DNA of 26,525 bases from CAYGBW01 sp964348185 (lineage in GTDB: Bacteria > Desulfobacterota > BSN033 > WVXP01): the NCBI GenBank assembly GCA_964348185.1, contig CAYGBW010000157.1:1-26525 (forward strand), given 5' to 3'. Made by a program: the position numbers and the translations under genes. The notes under the pieces were generated by a model. The model made no database searches, had not been told where the DNA came from, and saw only the letters and a program-made list of their open reading frames with translations. Positions 15,525-23,777 of this stretch are shown piece by piece. Positions within the stretch are counted from its first letter, which is position 1; every line of letters begins with the position of its first letter.

Positions 15525-15823
15525 GTGACAGCGGTCAAGGTTGGTCTGACCGGTGCCTTGAAGTTTCTCCACTATTCGAGGAAAACCAAAGACCTCCGGA
15601 CCATGCTCCTGGGCGTAAAACATGGATACCAGGAGCGGGGCATGGAAGCACTCCTCGATCTGGAAACCTTCAGGCGGGGCTCAAAAGAGGGTTCGAACGG
15701 AGTGAGTTGTCCTGGGTTTTAGAGGATAATGTGCTCATGCGTCGGCAAATAGAGATGCTCGGGGGACGAATCGACAAAACCTATCGCCTCTATGAGGGGA
15801 CGATATCGCCATCGGATCATTGA
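15525..15823 (+). pseudogene. Truncated, frameshifted GNAT acyltransferase remnant (probable former ceramide synthase)
   Basis: Beginning one base after the spt stop, frame one encodes GALKFLHYSRKTKDLR, then LGVKHGYQERGMEALLDLE and TFRRG. At about 15678-15680 the sense jumps to another frame, as if one base were lost in a Gly codon. It continues LKRGFERSELSWVLEDN and KTYRLYE to a TGA at 15821-15823. Joined, the two halves read like the C-terminal hundred residues of the roughly 380-residue GNAT proteins ending in SWILEDN...YKxYRxYE. The N-terminal two thirds are missing. The Caulobacter bacterial ceramide synthase is also a GNAT-fold protein, and the position beside SDR and spt suggests this was that step. 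Recognition is from memory of the family, not a search. Confidence 0.7.
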
Positions 15824-15852
15824 CGGATTGTGGGGTGCAAGGGGTGATAGAG

Positions 15853-16740
15853 ATGGATCATCAGAGGAGTATTCTCGGACTCGTCAAGAGACGGGTTGTT
15901 ATTCTCGATGGGGCCATGGGGACGATGCTGATGGCCGAGGGTCTTACAGGCGGGGATTTGCCTGAGGCATGGAATCTCCAGAAACCCGAAACGGTCAAAT
16001 CGATACACAGGCGCTACTTTGAGGCGGGTTCCGATGTGGTGCTGACAAACTCCTTTGGGGGGAATCGATCAAAGCTGGGGAAGAGGCGGAGAGGGGATGA
16101 GGTAATTCGGCTCAATACCGTGGCAGCGCAACTGGCAAAAGAGGCAAGCCCTCCCGACAGGTTTGTGGCAGGGGATATGGGGCCCTCTGGAGAAATGATC
16201 GAACCCCTCGGAAAGGTTACGGTTGACCAGCTGGAGGAGGTTTTTGGGGAACAGGCCCACGCCCTGGCCTCAGGAGGGGTCGATCTCATTGTTATTGAAA
16301 CCATGTTCAGCCTCCAAGAGGCTCTGGCAGCGCTGAGAGGCGTTCGGAGCGCCAGTCAATGCCCCGTGTTTGTCTCCATGACCTATGAGCGGAAAGACCG
16401 AGGCTTCTTCACGGTGATGGGAGAAACGCCTGAGGTCTGTACGAAAACCCTGGAGCAGGAGGGAGCCGACGGCATTGGAGCCAACTGCACCCTTGGAAGT
16501 GGGGAGATGATTCCCCTGGCCAGAATCCTCAGAGACAGCACGAGCCTCCCCGTCATCGCGCAGCCCAATGCCGGAATGCCCCGATTCGAGGGCGGGAAAA
16601 CCGTCTACGACCAGGCTGCGGAAGACTTCGCCGGGGATATTCAGTCGATGGTAGATGAAGGGGTGAACGTTGTGGGGGGGTGCTGTGGGACCACGTGGGA
16701 ATTCATCTCAGCGATTCACAGGCGCCTTTCTCAGGGGTGA
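15853..16740 (+). CDS. Homocysteine S-methyltransferase-domain protein
   Basis: The 295-residue product matches the zinc-dependent homocysteine methyltransferase module found at the N-terminus of MetH and as free-standing proteins. Visible features are ILDGAMGTML (17-26), the TNSFGGN region (65-71), and zinc ligands in GANCTLG (C212) and GGCCGTT (C277, C278). No folate, cobalamin or activation domain follows, so the methyl donor must be another molecule or a separate corrinoid protein. I prefer ATG 15853, with AGGGG about nine bases upstream; the frame also opens at a TTG at 15820 overlapping the pseudogene end. The gene shares the strand of the spt cluster with about 30 bases of spacing, and may be cotranscribed without being functionally related. 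Confidence 0.82.
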   Translation: MDHQRSILGLVKRRVVILDGAMGTMLMAEGLTGGDLPEAWNLQKPETVKSIHRRYFEAGSDVVLTNSFGGNRSKLGKRRRGDEVIRLNTVAAQLAKEASPPDRFVAGDMGPSGEMIEPLGKVTVDQLEEVFGEQAHALASGGVDLIVIETMFSLQEALAALRGVRSASQCPVFVSMTYERKDRGFFTVMGETPEVCTKTLEQEGADGIGANCTLGSGEMIPLARILRDSTSLPVIAQPNAGMPRFEGGKTVYDQAAEDFAGDIQSMVDEGVNVVGGCCGTTWEFISAIHRRLSQG

Positions 16741-16790
16741 CCTCCCTCCCGGGTCTGCCGGCCGACCCTCCAACCTGACGCCGAAGACCG

Positions 16791-17804
16791 CTAACCCCGG
16801 TATTCTCCGTAGAAATGGACAGGAGGGATATCCAACATCGTCCTGAGCCCAGGGGGAAGTTTCAAGGCCTGGGGGATCGAATTGACAACGACTGCAGCTG
16901 TGGCAATATCACCATGGATCCCTCCTTCAAAGACCAGTTTCACACGGGGGGTCCCCTCGATCTCGACGACATCCCTGGGGTTATCCTGCCCGAGGGTCAT
17001 AACCATCTCCAGGGTGATGATTTCTCTTCCCTTCTTGAACCCCCTTCCCACCTGCCTCATCCCTTTGACATCTCCTGCAGGGACCTTGATATAGGGGCTC
17101 TCCACAGCCCTCTCGGCCAAGACAGGAGAAATCTCATCGTCCGTGTGGTCCAATTCCCAGCCGAATCCACCGGCAATCATGTGGATCGATTCGGTTAGCC
17201 CCACATGTCGAATCTGTTTCTGAGCCCGCCGCTGCTCAAACTCTCCTCTCTTCAGTCCCGCTCCAATCTTCCGCTGGAAAGGGAGTCTTCGAAACGAGGC
17301 ATCTTGAACCCTGCGCACCCTGATTCCCGTTACATCCCTGCAGATCCCTGAAACCACAACAGGCAGATAGTCCATGGCAAAGCCAGGGTTGACACCGGTG
17401 CCGAGGATGGCCACGCCATTCCTTCTGGCCAGATCATCCAGCCTTTTCGAAAGATCCGGATGGGTAAGCCACGGATAGGCCAATTCCTCACAGGTCGATA
17501 TGAGATACTTATGGGACTCCACAATCCCTTCAATCTGGTTGTAACACATGGCGATCGAGGAAAGGGTCGAGAGAATGACCAATCGAGCGTCTCCGTTGGA
17601 AAGAACCTCTCGGGGATTGGATGAAACCTTCACCCCGAGTCGTGTATCCAGCCCAACCAGGATTCCCAGGTCCTTTCCCACCTTCTCCGGATCAATGTCA
17701 ACGGCTCCGACGATGTGGATTCCTCTCTTTTTCGTTAGGTCCCTCACAATCGCCTGGCCAATGGGACCGAGTCCATACTGAATCACCCCAATCGAATCCG
17801 CCAT
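16791..17804 (-). CDS. 2,4-diaminopentanoate dehydrogenase-like (DapB-fold) NAD(P)-binding protein
   Basis: The 337-residue product has an N-terminal Rossmann fold (GVIQYGLGPIGQAI, 6-19), the segment STCEELAYPW, then LGTGVNPGFAMDYLP and DASFRRLPFQRKIG. I associate these with 2,4-diaminopentanoate dehydrogenase of anaerobic ornithine fermentation and its many dihydrodipicolinate-reductase-like homologues. In that pathway the enzyme deaminates 2,4-diaminopentanoate to 2-amino-4-oxopentanoate. No other ornithine-fermentation genes (orr, ortAB, oraSE) lie in the window, so the substrate may differ. The start at 17804 has AAAGG about nine bases upstream. It converges on the methyltransferase gene with a 50-base gap and no clear terminator. 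Confidence 0.68.
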   Translation of the reverse strand: MADSIGVIQYGLGPIGQAIVRDLTKKRGIHIVGAVDIDPEKVGKDLGILVGLDTRLGVKVSSNPREVLSNGDARLVILSTLSSIAMCYNQIEGIVESHKYLISTCEELAYPWLTHPDLSKRLDDLARRNGVAILGTGVNPGFAMDYLPVVVSGICRDVTGIRVRRVQDASFRRLPFQRKIGAGLKRGEFEQRRAQKQIRHVGLTESIHMIAGGFGWELDHTDDEISPVLAERAVESPYIKVPAGDVKGMRQVGRGFKKGREIITLEMVMTLGQDNPRDVVEIEGTPRVKLVFEGGIHGDIATAAVVVNSIPQALKLPPGLRTMLDIPPVHFYGEYRG

Positions 17805-18211
17805 GTCCGTGTACCTTTCTTTGATTCCATCAGGAGTCAGGAGTCAGAATCGATTTGGAATCGCTGTCACGGAGCCTCCTCATTCTCTACCTCTTAGGCC
17901 ATCAGTTCGGGGGTCCCCACCGGTTCACAGATTTCTCCCTTTCGAACGCCGTTGAAACCCTGGCAGACAGCATGGGGCATGAGCTTCCGATTTTTGGGTT
18001 TGACAATCTGCCGCATCGGGTGACATCGGCCATGAAGACCCTCAAAACTAGCACAGAGATCCGATCTTGTCAAACGGTCTGGGGCTCGGATATTCCAAAA
18101 GCGTGGGTTTCGGACAAAACGAGGGGAAGCAGCAAGGGAAAAGGACTCCGAGGGCTGGAGGGACTTCAGAAATCAAGAGAAAGAGAGAAAACAGGCTGGC
18201 AATTGGCACGC
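17805..18211. other. Intergenic stretch with a dispersed 19-base repeat
   Basis: No convincing gene was found. The stretch contains AGGAGTCAGGAGTCAGAAT (17832-17850), identical to 7176-7194, then a small hairpin CGATT-TGG-AATCG (17851-17863). A long + strand frame runs from here into the peptidase gene, but it is antisense to that gene and has no family features. Confidence 0.5.
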
Positions 18212-19015
18212 TCAGGAATTTCTGATGTAGGATTTGTATCGTTTTCGCAAATCCTCGTGCCACCGCTGCTCGAAGGCCTCAAGGCCGATGCCAAGACTCT
18301 CGGAGAGACACTCGGGAAGGTCCTGGTCCTCGCCCATGGCCCTGGTTATCTGACGCAAGGACTCCATCCCCCATGTCTTCACCAGGAACGCCACAGCATC
18401 GGAACAGAAAAAATAGGTCGGCAGAGAGTATTGACGGGCTTTATGATAGCCATTCAGGTCCGTCAAGGTGGGCAGACGCTGCCCTGAGAGAATGGTTTCC
18501 CCTTCCCTCCAGACCGCCTCAGGAGAATACGGCCCCATGGCGCTCACCGTGCCCAGAAACTCGGCTGTACCCTCGATAAACCAGAGAGCGCTTCGGTCAT
18601 TGATAAAGCGTTTCATCACCTGATGCTGGAGAAAATGGACGTATTCGTGCCAGAGGACTCCCTTGATAAATCGAAGCGTGGGACGCGTGCCCCCAAATCG
18701 ACTCGTCATGGCTTCAGCGGTCAGGACCTCCATAGTCCTACGCTCAGGCATGTATAGAGCCACCCCGACTCCGCCGCTCAGGCGTGGGACGAGTTTGATT
18801 TTCAATTGATTCTCATGGCTCACCCCCAACTTGGCGGGAAGGGTCTCCCTTGCCGTTTCCATTGCCTCGGTGATGGTTTTGGCCAGAGAGGTATCGGCTG
18901 GGGGATATATCATGAGGAAATGAGGCGTCTCCAGGTTTTCGGCAGCGACCACGGATGCGACGAGGAGAGACCACAGTGCCACAGTGGAGATGGTATGGAT
19001 AAGGTATCGATTCAC
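18212..19015 (-). CDS. Exported gluzincin-type (peptidase MA-like) metallopeptidase
   Basis: The 267-residue product has a signal peptide (about 1-25, ending VVAA) and a zinc-peptidase core. The core is HEYVH (123-127) in LWHEYVHFLQH, with a downstream WFIEGTAEF (145-153) supplying the third ligand Glu. This is the HExxH...E layout of peptidase MA-like (M1/M61-type gluzincin) domains, often annotated as hypothetical secreted proteins. I chose GTG 19015, with GGGAG six bases upstream, because the signal peptide begins there. An ATG at 19057 in the same frame adds 14 residues and also has an AGGG, so it remains possible. Target proteins are unknown, and no neighbour suggests a pathway. Confidence 0.72.
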   Translation of the reverse strand: MNRYLIHTISTVALWSLLVASVVAAENLETPHFLMIYPPADTSLAKTITEAMETARETLPAKLGVSHENQLKIKLVPRLSGGVGVALYMPERRTMEVLTAEAMTSRFGGTRPTLRFIKGVLWHEYVHFLQHQVMKRFINDRSALWFIEGTAEFLGTVSAMGPYSPEAVWREGETILSGQRLPTLTDLNGYHKARQYSLPTYFFCSDAVAFLVKTWGMESLRQITRAMGEDQDLPECLSESLGIGLEAFEQRWHEDLRKRYKSYIRNS

Positions 19016-19168
19016 TCCGTTCTCCCGGGATTCAATCGGTGGGTGAAGAGGGGGCATCAATTCCCTGCCTGATACCCCCCTTATCGGCCAGTGTGCCTCC
19101 TAGGTTTAGCTTTTTTGGTGTTTCTTGACCCTCAAGGTGAAGGAGGGACAGTCTCCGATCTGAAAAAC

Positions 19169-19924
19169 TCATGTCCCTCGGTTGATCCTTTTGTTCACCG
19201 CGCCCCAGGAAGGGGTGATGAGAAAGCTCTCCTCCATGTTTTCGACCATCGAGACAAACTTGTTCATGGGGACTGAAAACGTGAGAACGTCCTCGGGGAC
19301 CCAGGGTCGCGCCGAGACGTCAAACATCCCAAGAACACCTCTCGGACGGTCCGAGTCCCTTTCGAGATAGGGATACTGCACAATCGAGGCGCAGCCGGCA
19401 GCAAAGGGGGCATAAACGCCATTCGGCTCGACCTCATCAAAGTTCGTCAGGGTAAAAAGACCGGATAAGACGTCGGGCCGTGCAAAGAAGATCACCACAT
19501 CGGGATTTTCCGATGTCTCGAGAGCGTCCCACCTCTTGAAAACGATCAGCCTGCCAGGCGCCTTGAGTGGGGTTAGATTCTCCATGGCCTCTCGAACCAA
19601 TTCGGGCGTTTTCTTATAACGCTCCCCTTCAACCTTTCCGGGAATCCCGCAGGAGAGGAAGTATTCGAAGTCTGGCATCACCTCCCTGGCAAAGCCGAGA
19701 TACCTCTTTCCACCACCGCATCCGATCGAGTCAGCGTCAAAACAGAGGGGTTTCCCCTTTCGCGTCCCCGACAAATCGGAAATCACGCATCGATGGCCTG
19801 AAGGCGGTTCCACCCTCTCGACACCTTCCTCTTCATCGGTGTAATAAAACGCGATGGGTAGCTCTGCTCCGTCGAAATACCTTTTCCAGAGTCGAACAAA
19901 CTCTCTTTTTATTTCCGAATCCAT
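19169..19924 (-). CDS. DUF169 family protein
   Basis: The 251-residue cytoplasmic-looking product matches the DUF169 (COG2043) family of unknown function. Visible conserved elements are ELPIAFYYTDE, HRCVISDL (C46), PLCFDADSIGCGGGKRYLGF (C61, C69), YFLSCGIPG (C92), and AAGCASIVQYPYLE. The repeated conserved cysteines and the GCGGG turn suggest a metal or cofactor site, but none is established to my knowledge. The start is ATG 19924 with AAGGAGG eight bases upstream. It has no signal peptide or membrane segment. Neighbours on the same strand are an EamA permease upstream and a secreted peptidase downstream, each separated by 80-150 bases, so it may be its own unit. Confidence 0.78.
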   Translation of the reverse strand: MDSEIKREFVRLWKRYFDGAELPIAFYYTDEEEGVERVEPPSGHRCVISDLSGTRKGKPLCFDADSIGCGGGKRYLGFAREVMPDFEYFLSCGIPGKVEGERYKKTPELVREAMENLTPLKAPGRLIVFKRWDALETSENPDVVIFFARPDVLSGLFTLTNFDEVEPNGVYAPFAAGCASIVQYPYLERDSDRPRGVLGMFDVSARPWVPEDVLTFSVPMNKFVSMVENMEESFLITPSWGAVNKRINRGT

Positions 19925-20008
19925 GGGCTTTCCTCCTTCATCAGGACTTGAAACCAGAACGCACCGCCTCCGTCATCGATTCTGGAAAATACTGGCTCTA
20001 CGGGGCTT

Positions 20009-20887
20009 CTAATGAAATATGCTGAGAAAAACTACACCGATAACGACCAAAATGGTAGCACCGATAACCTGGAGAGAGAATATCTCTTCCTTCCGGAAGA
20101 AAATGCGTGAGAGAAAAAGACTGAACAGGGGAGAGAGATTACCGAACGGAACGACGATGACAATGTTGCCGGTCCGGATTGCCAGATAGAGCAACGGAAT
20201 AGCGATGCTGGTTGCCAGCCCGGAGAGGGATAGGTAGGTAATCTCCCGTTGATTCAGTTGGAAATGCCGATACTGCAAGGCAAAGGCCAGGAATAAGGCA
20301 AGCACGATCCATGAACTGGTAGCGGTCACTGCCGCGGCCATAATGGGCAGTGGCACGAGCTCAATACCTGGCTTTCGGACCACCTGGGAAACTCCGAAAC
20401 AAAAAGCTGCCATAACAGGGAAAACGAGATGTCTCTTCTGAAAGGAACGGGTATGATCTCCTTGCGTCGAGCTGACCATGATGCCGCCGAGGATGACCAG
20501 GAATACGCCAAAAAACCCGAGAAACGGAAGGTTTTCGCCAAGAAATACTATCGCCAGAATAACCGAGACGATCGGATAGGCCCCGGTGATAGGGGCAGAA
20601 ATGTTTATGCCAAGCTTCTCGATGGCATTGTATAAGAAAAAACGGCCGAGAACCGGAGCGAAAAGCCCGGCAGCGATAAAGTATCGCCATTGCCAAATGT
20701 CGAACTCGACATCATAAAGAAAAAAGCTCAGTATCCACAAAGCCGCCGCATTAACGGTTATACTTATGAATAGTGCCTTGGTGGGAGTCGTATTTCCAAT
20801 GCTCGCCCGCACCAAAATGTGGGAAACTGAAAAAAAGAAAGCGGCAGACACCGCGATGATTATTGCCAAAAATACCTGGGCTGACAT
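20009..20887 (-). CDS. EamA/DMT-superfamily permease
   Basis: The 292-residue product is an integral membrane protein with ten predicted hydrophobic segments arranged as two EamA repeats. The first runs from about 1-140 (ending ILGGIMVS), the second from about 155-290 (ending IGATILVVIGVVFLS). Conserved elements include the LGENLP and RKEEIFSLQ loops at the equivalent place in each half. Such drug/metabolite transporters usually export or exchange small metabolites, and the substrate cannot be predicted. The start at 20887 has only a weak ribosome site. A possible promoter lies at 20997-21025. The DUF169 gene follows after 84 bases. Confidence 0.85.
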   Translation of the reverse strand: MSAQVFLAIIIAVSAAFFFSVSHILVRASIGNTTPTKALFISITVNAAALWILSFFLYDVEFDIWQWRYFIAAGLFAPVLGRFFLYNAIEKLGINISAPITGAYPIVSVILAIVFLGENLPFLGFFGVFLVILGGIMVSSTQGDHTRSFQKRHLVFPVMAAFCFGVSQVVRKPGIELVPLPIMAAAVTATSSWIVLALFLAFALQYRHFQLNQREITYLSLSGLATSIAIPLLYLAIRTGNIVIVVPFGNLSPLFSLFLSRIFFRKEEIFSLQVIGATILVVIGVVFLSIFH

Positions 20888-21266
20888 TCGTCTCGTCCAC
20901 TCTCTCGTGGGATCAACTATGGAAATCTATCTGGTCCAAATCAGAAGAACGAAAAGGGCGAGATACTCCGTGGTCATCCTCTTAAGGACTGAGAACAATA
21001 TAGCAACCCCGTCCTGAGCCTGCAATGAAAAAGCTTTCAGGTGTGCCGAGGAACAGAAGCCGATCTTACTCAAACATGCACCGAACATGATTCTACGAGG
21101 ATTTTGGTCTTCATGCAAATAGCAGATGTCTTCTGAATTCTGGGGAGGTTTGTTGAATATTTTGAATTGCTGAGAGGATACCCTATCTGATGCCTTTGAA
21201 TTCAAAGAAACGATGAAGACCGAGCGACGACCTTTTCTCTCAGGATAAAAGCTGGCGACAAGCCTC
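20888..21266. other. Intergenic stretch upstream of the EamA gene
   Basis: No convincing gene was found. A 92-codon minus-strand frame (20927-21205) covers much of it but lacks a ribosome site and family features. A candidate promoter for the EamA gene lies inside. No clear terminator for the protease gene ending at 21267 was seen. Confidence 0.45.
20997..21025 (-). promoter_or_regulatory. Possible promoter of the EamA permease gene
   Basis: On the minus strand TTGCAG (complement of 21020-21025) and TATATT (complement of 20997-21002, 5/6 match) are 17 bases apart, leaving a leader of about 100 bases. The -35 is weak. Confidence 0.35.
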
Positions 21267-23777
21267 CTAACGGGGTTGCTTCTCCACCGTCACCGGTACC
21301 GTAACAGTCTTGCCTTCTCTCAGGACCTTGAGCATCGCCTTTTCACCGATCTGCGTCCTGCGCACCAAAGGCGGAAGCTCCGCCACACGTTGCATGGGAC
21401 GACCGTCGTACTCCAGGATAATGTCACCCACCTTCAGACCCGCCTTGTTCGCCGGGCTATCAGGCATCACGTGGGCAACCAGAATACCGGTTGGACGTTC
21501 TAGACCAAAATGGGGAGCGAGTTCCTCTGTCATGTCCTGAGTTTCAACACCTAACCAGCCTGGACGCAAGAGTGCGATCATTTCATCGCCTCGCGCGAGA
21601 TCTTGGGGCGTGTTTAAGTCCCTGTTTTTGGCGGTCGTGTCTGCCCCGGCCGCAATCAAAAGTTTCGCAGCGTTCACCATTCCCTGACCCGCGGCGTCGT
21701 GCAGAGGCGTGCTTCCGTGGGCGTCTGCTGCATTGACGTCGGCACCCGCTTCCAGCAGGAGCCCTATAATCTCGGGATGTTTTATTGCATCATGAAGCGG
21801 GGTTGAGCCGGTCGCGGTTCTGCCATGGACGTCCGCACCCGCATTCAGCAGCAGCGTTGCAATCTCCCTTTGTCCATGCAAGGCGGCCAGGTGCAATGGA
21901 CTTCTCCCCCATGGTCCGCCCTTTGCATTCACGTCGGCACCGGCACTCAGGAGAAACTTCGTAAATTCGACCCGGCCCTTTTCCGCACAGATGTGAAGCA
22001 GGGTGCTCCCATCGCTCGCGGTGCCCAGAACATCAACACCAACCTCTATTAGAAATTCTGCAAACCCCGGACCCATTTCGGCGGCTATTCCGAATAATCG
22101 TCCTTTGATGAAGTCAGAGCCGGTGTCGGCACCGGCTTGAAGAAGGATTTTAACGATCTCGATAGGGACCGAATCTCGATCCAGCGCCAAAGTCAGAGGT
22201 TCCGCATTGCGAAACCTAGATGTGCCCACTCCGCTGGTCCTGTTCACATCGGCACCGGCTTCAACCAGTAACCGAACCGCATCGACGTGTCCCCCCCCTA
22301 TCGCCTTATGCAACGGTGTTTCTTCGGAAATGGCCAACGCGTCGATTTCGGCCCCGGCCTCAAGCAACGCCCTTATGGACTCCGTACTGCCGCTTAGTAC
22401 CGCATAATGCAGCGGGGTGTAACTCATTTGAGCTGGCTTGTTCATGTCCGCGCCATTTGCCAACAGAACGCTGACAATTCCTGCGGCATTGCGGCGCGAC
22501 GCGAGAGAGAGTGGGCTTTCCAACCAACCTTTTGCATCGGGGTCCGCACCGTTTTCGATTAGGATCTCTGCCATTTCTGCATCGGCCTGCGCGGATTGCG
22601 CAGCTATCATCAGCGGCGTTCCGTAATCAGACTCTGCGTTCACGCTCGCTCCATTTTTCAGAAGAATTCCGGCGACCTCAGTCGCTCCGCTTTTTGCCGC
22701 AAGATGCAAAGGCGTCAGTCCCCTATCGGCGACATGTGGGTGTACGACTCGCGCGTTGACCTCGGCGCCACTTGCTACAAGAACCGCTGCCACTTCTGAG
22801 GATCCATTGGCCGCTGCCACATGCAGGGGAGTCAGCCCGGGAGGCTGGTCGGGGTGGTTAATGAGTTTCGCATTGACGTCGATACCGGCATCGATGAGAG
22901 AGTTGACCGCATCTGCCCATCCCTGGGAGGCGGCTTCGTGCAACGGGGTCCAGCCAACCTCATCTCTCGTGCTCACGTGGGCACAGTCATCGAGCAGGCT
23001 TTCAAGCCTGTTCATATCGCGCACCTTGATTGCCGATTGAAAAGTCACACCGACGCTTGTCGTCGCTGTGCGCAGTTGTACCGGAAATCCCCATTGCCTC
23101 AGCTTCTGGAGAATCACCGGCAAGTTGATTGCCACCCCAAACGGCGGCTTGTCCGCCCTTATCATGCCAATCAGCTCACCGCGCTCGGTGAGTAGTCCAC
23201 CGCCCGAATGCCCTACGCTGATGAACGCCGACTGGAACGTAATCTCCTTCCCGACTATTTGGGCGATCCGATCGGGCGCCACAGGCATGCCCCACGGGGC
23301 GCCTCCCGGGTAGCCCACGGCATACACCGCGTCCCCGCGTCTAAGGTTGCCCGTATCGCCGAGTCGATCGAGCGGCAGCGAACAGAAGGCAAGGCCACGA
23401 AGTCCCAGGTCTTTTACACTCAACACCGCCAGGTCCAAGTCTTGATCGGTAGGCTCCAAAAGGCTTGCCGGTAGGAACTCGTCTGGCAGAGCTCTGAGCA
23501 TGACCTTCAGGTCTTGAACCTCCATGATGCCCCTTTGCACGACATGCTTAGCGGTGGCAATGTACACTCGGCCATCTCTTCTCCCGAAGATGATCCCGGC
23601 ACCGATTGTTTCCTCATCTCCCAGTTTACCTTTGAGCATGACGATCAGATGGGCAACCTCTTGCACAGCGTTGTCCGGGACTTGGGCGAGTACCTCGTTG
23701 GGAGACTTACTCAAGAAGACACTCCACAACCAGGAAGTCAACAGGACAGAGAAAACCATACGATTCATGAATCTCAT
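21267..23777 (-). CDS. HtrA-like serine protease with ankyrin repeats and PDZ domain
   Basis: The 836-residue product has an N-terminal hydrophobic export or anchor segment (about 7-22). A trypsin-like domain (about 38-235) follows, with a complete triad: His78 in IATAKHVV, Asp115 in DLDLAVL, Ser191 in GHSGGGL. About 14 ankyrin repeats then span roughly 274-735, most with TPLHxAA and GADVN signatures. The product ends in a PDZ domain (about 741-830; WLGVETQ, then DSPANKAGLKVGDIIL). Trypsin plus PDZ is the DegP/HtrA plan; the ankyrin block between them is unusual. The start ATG 23777 has GGAGGA seven bases upstream and overlaps the previous gene's stop as ATGA, so it is translationally coupled. 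A repeat near residue 560 is degenerate. It probably acts in the periplasm, with ankyrins as a partner-binding platform (inference). Confidence 0.85.
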   Translation of the reverse strand: MRFMNRMVFSVLLTSWLWSVFLSKSPNEVLAQVPDNAVQEVAHLIVMLKGKLGDEETIGAGIIFGRRDGRVYIATAKHVVQRGIMEVQDLKVMLRALPDEFLPASLLEPTDQDLDLAVLSVKDLGLRGLAFCSLPLDRLGDTGNLRRGDAVYAVGYPGGAPWGMPVAPDRIAQIVGKEITFQSAFISVGHSGGGLLTERGELIGMIRADKPPFGVAINLPVILQKLRQWGFPVQLRTATTSVGVTFQSAIKVRDMNRLESLLDDCAHVSTRDEVGWTPLHEAASQGWADAVNSLIDAGIDVNAKLINHPDQPPGLTPLHVAAANGSSEVAAVLVASGAEVNARVVHPHVADRGLTPLHLAAKSGATEVAGILLKNGASVNAESDYGTPLMIAAQSAQADAEMAEILIENGADPDAKGWLESPLSLASRRNAAGIVSVLLANGADMNKPAQMSYTPLHYAVLSGSTESIRALLEAGAEIDALAISEETPLHKAIGGGHVDAVRLLVEAGADVNRTSGVGTSRFRNAEPLTLALDRDSVPIEIVKILLQAGADTGSDFIKGRLFGIAAEMGPGFAEFLIEVGVDVLGTASDGSTLLHICAEKGRVEFTKFLLSAGADVNAKGGPWGRSPLHLAALHGQREIATLLLNAGADVHGRTATGSTPLHDAIKHPEIIGLLLEAGADVNAADAHGSTPLHDAAGQGMVNAAKLLIAAGADTTAKNRDLNTPQDLARGDEMIALLRPGWLGVETQDMTEELAPHFGLERPTGILVAHVMPDSPANKAGLKVGDIILEYDGRPMQRVAELPPLVRRTQIGEKAMLKVLREGKTVTVPVTVEKQPR

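Noticed and set aside
15690..15700. GGTTCGAAC word resembling a tRNA T-loop
   Set aside because: No acceptor, D or anticodon arms fit around it, and it lies inside the acyltransferase remnant.
17855..18487. Open frame of 210 codons on the + strand
   Set aside because: About half is antisense to the gluzincin peptidase gene, with no ribosome site and no recognisable domain.
20927..21205. Minus-strand frame of 92 codons upstream of the EamA gene
   Set aside because: No ribosome site or family features, and it covers the likely EamA promoter.
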